Shown piece by piece: positions 60,897-64,000 of a stretch of 64,000 nt of DNA. Numbering within the stretch: the first letter of the stretch is position 1; each line of letters begins with the position of its first letter. Both the position numbers and the translations under genes were made by a program. This DNA is from Bacillota bacterium. Its GTDB lineage: Bacteria > Bacillota > Clostridia > Tissierellales > Sedimentibacteraceae. The stretch covers positions 372,001 to 436,000 of the forward strand of contig JAEWJT010000015.1 of the NCBI GenBank assembly GCA_023386345.1. Direction: 5' to 3'. Below the pieces are notes generated by a model. It had not been told where the DNA came from and did no database searches. It saw nothing but the letters and a program-made list of their open reading frames with translations.

Positions 60897-60923
60897 AAGA
60901 CAGAAGAAACATTCCTCTGTCTT
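60897..60923 (-). terminator. Terminator of the nitroreductase gene
   Basis: AAGACAGA and TCTGTCTT, then TATTTTAATTT on the minus strand. Confidence 0.75.
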
Positions 60924-60937
60924 GCACTTTTTCATTT

Positions 60938-61798
60938 CTATATATTGCAATATCCAATAACTTCATAATTATCAGGGATATTATAGTTCTTTTCAGGAGC
61001 ATTTAATGTCCATGTTATGTCTGTAAGTGTTGAATCCACTATTGCCTCAAAGTATAGCATAACTATACCGGCATCTACTTCTTCCTCATATGAGCCAGTA
61101 TGCGCATCTTCTCTAACTGTTAAAACTACAACACCATCGTCAAGGATAAATCTCCAAGGCTGTCTGTTTAAAGTTGATGGAGCTAATCTTGAATAATGGA
61201 AAGCATTTAGCAAAGCTCTATTTTCTAATTCTTCTGCTGTCACAGCATTGCCCCAAGCGTTTAAATAAACTATATCCTCTACTCCAAGTCTTTCAGATGT
61301 ATTGTCTGAAACTATATCAAGCTTAGTTTTTGACATATTTTCACCTGTTTTATGTAAATTTATAACCTTTGTCTTATTATCATCATAGCCAAGTGCTATA
61401 ATTGCAACAACATCTTTATCACTGTTTATACCAAGGCTAGATTTTACTAAGATACTATCATTAAAAGTTACCCAGCACGAGCCTATTTCCATGTCTAAAG
61501 CTTTTAGAACTATTTCTTCGCCTATATATCCTGCATTCTTTAGATAATCATCTTTTTTCTCAGACAACAGCAATATATAGTTAGGTGCATCAAGCATAAA
61601 TCCTTTATACCCAACTTTTCCGTTAAGCTTTGAGAACACCTCATTGCCCATAACAATTGCTTCTACCTCAATATCAGAAATTAATCTTTTAGCATTATTA
61701 ACATAAGCTTCTAATTCTTTAATATCTTCATTTTTCAATGCAATTTTTTTATAATCTCTTACTGATTTTCTGTTTGATATAAGTTTTTTATAATCCAT
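60938..61798 (-). CDS. Nitroreductase-family protein (TM1586 type)
   Basis: A 286-residue flavoprotein of the nitroreductase fold with two half-domains in one chain. ISNRKSVRDYKKIALKNEDI is the FMN-phosphate region; the second half has FHYSRLAPSTLNRQPWRFIL, typical of the putative TM nitroreductase group. ATG 61798 is set by GGAGGAACT. Native substrate unknown. Confidence 0.85.
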   Translation of the reverse strand: MDYKKLISNRKSVRDYKKIALKNEDIKELEAYVNNAKRLISDIEVEAIVMGNEVFSKLNGKVGYKGFMLDAPNYILLLSEKKDDYLKNAGYIGEEIVLKALDMEIGSCWVTFNDSILVKSSLGINSDKDVVAIIALGYDDNKTKVINLHKTGENMSKTKLDIVSDNTSERLGVEDIVYLNAWGNAVTAEELENRALLNAFHYSRLAPSTLNRQPWRFILDDGVVVLTVREDAHTGSYEEEVDAGIVMLYFEAIVDSTLTDITWTLNAPEKNYNIPDNYEVIGYCNI

Positions 61799-61936
61799 AG
61801 TTCCTCCATTTATTGATATTTTATATACGTATACTAATTTTACAAAATTCAAAAATACTTGTATATTATCTATATCCTATTTAATACTTTTTCAAACTCA
61901 TCTTCTAAAAAGCTTTAATCTTTAATTATCAGATAG

Positions 61937-62773
61937 CTAAAACGCTACAACAATCCCACCATTATCTGCATAGACTGTACTAAGTCCTCCTGCTGCAAAT
62001 ATCAATACATCTTTAAACTTAAATCTTTTTAAAATTTCATTCTTTAAATTTTCAGCTTTTTCCTTAGCATTTGAATGAGTTATGCCAAGTACAGTGTTTT
62101 CAAAATCCACACCAGACTCGCCAATCATATCAACTAATCTATTAAATGCTTTTTTATTACCTCGTACCTGTTCAAGAAGTACAATCTCTCCCTTGCCATT
62201 CTCGCCCATTATAGGAACTATATGCAGAAATGATGCTAACATAGCTTTTAAATTGCTTATTCTACCATTTTTAACAAGGTTGTCTAGTGAATCTAAAATA
62301 AATAAGGTTTTCATTTTGGAAATATATTTATTAACAGAAGTAATTATGTCATCAAATTTTAAATTTTGCATAATCAACTCTTTTATCTTTAGAATTACAA
62401 GGTTTACACCAGCACAGGCAGATTGTGTGTCAAAAATATGCACCAAGGCTTCAGGGAGCTTCTCTAAAAACATATTTTTTGCTAGGACTGCACTATTGTA
62501 AGAACCACTTAAAGCAGCCGAAATCGTTACAACAAAGGAGGCTCCTTCCTTTGAAAATGAATCATAAAATTCGCTTGGTGAAGGGCAGGCAGTCTTTATT
62601 TGATTAAAACTTGCTTTCATCTTTTTCATCAGTTCTTCTGTATTTAGATCGGTATCTACTATTTCCTCATTGTCAATTTGTATCTTAAAAGGTACTATCT
62701 CAAGCCCATCTGTAATAAATTCCTTATTCTCCTTGAAATCAACACTACTATCAGCAATTATTTTATTTTCCAT
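61937..62773 (-). CDS. DegV-family fatty-acid-binding protein
   Basis: A 278-residue DegV/FakB-type protein. MENKIIADSSVDF is the usual ADSSxDL-like start; CPSPSEFYD, VVTISAALSGSYNSAVLAK, FDTQSACAGVNLVILK and LDSLDNLVKNGRISNLKAM are conserved blocks that bind the fatty-acid carboxylate. FakB proteins present fatty acids to the kinase FakA, which is not in the window. ATG 62773 follows GAAGGGAACTTGCATT. Confidence 0.92.
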   Translation of the reverse strand: MENKIIADSSVDFKENKEFITDGLEIVPFKIQIDNEEIVDTDLNTEELMKKMKASFNQIKTACPSPSEFYDSFSKEGASFVVTISAALSGSYNSAVLAKNMFLEKLPEALVHIFDTQSACAGVNLVILKIKELIMQNLKFDDIITSVNKYISKMKTLFILDSLDNLVKNGRISNLKAMLASFLHIVPIMGENGKGEIVLLEQVRGNKKAFNRLVDMIGESGVDFENTVLGITHSNAKEKAENLKNEILKRFKFKDVLIFAAGGLSTVYADNGGIVVAF

Positions 62774-62806
62774 AATGCAAGTTCCCTTCATTTATATTAT
62801 ATATTT

Positions 62807-63721
62807 TTACTGCAATATCATATCTGTTCCCAACAATTTTGATTTTTTAATCTTTTCTTCAAGCTCAATGATAATTTCTTCTTTTTTCTGACCAGAATAA
62901 TCAATCCCAGCCCCATTAAAATGTATCTCTGAACCATCATATAATATTATAACTTTTTTTAAACTTTTTTTCAACCTATCAAATAATATTTTTGCAATAT
63001 CTATATCGACATCATTATAAACTATCAAGAATTTATCCCCTAAATATCTACAAGCGAAGTCGATTTTTCTTGTATTTGCAATAATACAATCTCCTATTTC
63101 CATGAGCATCTTATCAGCAGCCTTTGAACCATAATTCAAATTTAATGCCTTAAAGTTTCTAAAATCTATCAACAGTACAGAAAACTTTATATTTTCTTCG
63201 TGATAATTTTTTATACTTGTATCCAGACTATCCATTGTAAATTGATAGTTATATAGCTTTGTTACATTATCCTTGTCATTCTTTATCCTCAAATCCTCTA
63301 GCAGATATTCAATTTGTCTGTTTTTTTCTTGTAGTATTCTGTTAATTTGCTTTTTTTCTGTTACATCTTGTATAATTACATTAAAAACGCCTTCTTCATA
63401 TCCAAATATAAATAATCTCGCATATTTATCTACGGCATCGATGTACTGCTCAATTATCTTATACCGATTAGTCATAGCGGCATTCATGATGATTGAAGGC
63501 CAATCGAAAATAGACGCTTTTGAACTAGGACAAACATCAGAAAATTTCCTGTTTTCAACATTGATGTCAGCTACCTCTGCAAATTTAAGAAAATGTTCAT
63601 TTGCATAAATAATATATAATTCATTCGCATTTGTAATATTATCTAGCCTAATTTCACAAGTTATGAAAGGCTCAAAATAACTTGACATAACATTGTATTT
63701 GTTTAAATTCAACTTATTCAT
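62807..63721 (-). CDS. PAS-GGDEF protein with degenerate GGDEF motif
   Basis: A 304-residue soluble protein: PAS-like sensor (residues 1-130), short coiled coil (about 130-150), GGDEF-fold domain (about 155-304). The catalytic motif reads LGDKF in RYLGDKFLIVYND, so the first Gly and the Glu are lost, and the metal-site Asp region is DFRNFKALN. It is therefore unlikely to make cyclic di-GMP and may be a binding or regulatory remnant. Preceding gene upstream lies outside the window. Confidence 0.82.
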   Translation of the reverse strand: MNKLNLNKYNVMSSYFEPFITCEIRLDNITNANELYIIYANEHFLKFAEVADINVENRKFSDVCPSSKASIFDWPSIIMNAAMTNRYKIIEQYIDAVDKYARLFIFGYEEGVFNVIIQDVTEKKQINRILQEKNRQIEYLLEDLRIKNDKDNVTKLYNYQFTMDSLDTSIKNYHEENIKFSVLLIDFRNFKALNLNYGSKAADKMLMEIGDCIIANTRKIDFACRYLGDKFLIVYNDVDIDIAKILFDRLKKSLKKVIILYDGSEIHFNGAGIDYSGQKKEEIIIELEEKIKKSKLLGTDMILQ

Positions 63722-63903
63722 GATAATCCCTCATTTCTTATTTACTGTTAATATAAAATATTATTTAATTTGATGATAGTACTATATATTACATGATACT
63801 ACAAATTATACAATTATACAAATATCTTTTTATATAATATACATAATTTGTCCTTTTAACGGAAAATTCAATATTTGCGACCTTTGAATAAATATAATTA
63901 ACT

Positions 63904-63934
63904 TTATCCACAGTTGTTGATAACTTGTGGATAA
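63904..63934. other. Cluster of three DnaA boxes, possible origin-associated site
   Basis: TTATCCACA at 63904-63912 (plus), TGTTGATAA at 63915-63923 (minus-strand TTATCAACA) and TGTGGATAA at 63926-63934 (minus-strand TTATCCACA), spaced 2 bases apart, followed by very AT-rich DNA to the window end. No gene occupies 63722-64000. Confidence 0.6.
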
Positions 63935-64000
63935 CTTAAGTTAAAAATTACTATGATTTTCTAAAAATAAAATTTTCTTAAAATTTTCAAAATAATTCTT

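Overview
The window is AT-rich, low-GC Firmicutes DNA with strong AGGAGG-type ribosome binding sites and frequent TTG and GTG starts. Dipicolinate synthase (dpaAB), a PdaA-like cortex deacetylase, a SpoVB-type flippase and a DUF1540 protein point to a spore-former. A complete 4-hydroxybutyrate-to-crotonyl-CoA gene set points to an anaerobic fermenter, so the best guess is a clostridium, possibly close to Peptostreptococcaceae; I cannot name the species. The rpsF-ssb-rpsR cluster, yabM-yabN-hup synteny and a triple DnaA-box cluster at 63904-63934 suggest the window lies close to the chromosomal origin.

Layout. 1-2184: 5' part of a BspA-type leucine-rich surface protein gene. 2313-5850: rhodanese lipoproteins, a DedA-type protein and a membrane protein, carrying an internal duplication. 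5851-12026: a leftward run of a Sua5/LMW-phosphatase fusion, rpiB, tagO-type and wecB-type genes and a two-component system. 12269-13709: EamA transporter and NifU-type protein. 13859-19421: fermentation operon, with a candidate structured RNA in front of the succinate-semialdehyde dehydrogenase gene. 19502-22524: HU, YabN-type and SpoVB-type genes. 22728-29198: recD2, comFC, hpf with a sigma-B-like promoter, two membrane/unknown genes, rpsF-ssb-rpsR. 29326-37315: M18 aminopeptidase and an opp peptide-uptake operon. 37478-40173: sporulation genes. 40177-41040: GGDEF gene broken by an in-frame stop.

41260-46988 reads as a decayed Tn7-like transposon: 29-bp inverted ends starting TGT, 5-bp TTTTT flanks, a frameshifted tnsA next to the right end, and two cargo genes that both relate to the ribosomal peptidyl-transferase centre (an ABC-F ATPase and a U32/RlhA-like 23S rRNA hydroxylase homologue). 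It sits exactly at the stop codon of an RlmCD-type 23S rRNA methyltransferase gene and separates that gene from a hairpin that was probably its terminator.

46992-56701: rRNA methyltransferase, flavodoxin, PTS enzyme I, a CheY/CheX-like pair, two metallopeptidases and proS. 56702-58053: candidate small RNA, XRE regulator and a type I toxin-antitoxin module with a 28-residue holin-like toxin and convergent antisense RNA. 58076-63721: secreted four-repeat protein, folate-type ECF transporter behind a THF riboswitch, nitroreductase, DegV protein and a degenerate PAS-GGDEF protein.

How the parts fit: peptide uptake (opp) plus peptidases supply amino acids; the succinate-semialdehyde/4-hydroxybutyrate pathway makes crotonyl-CoA as an electron sink; dpaAB and pdaA serve the spore core and cortex.
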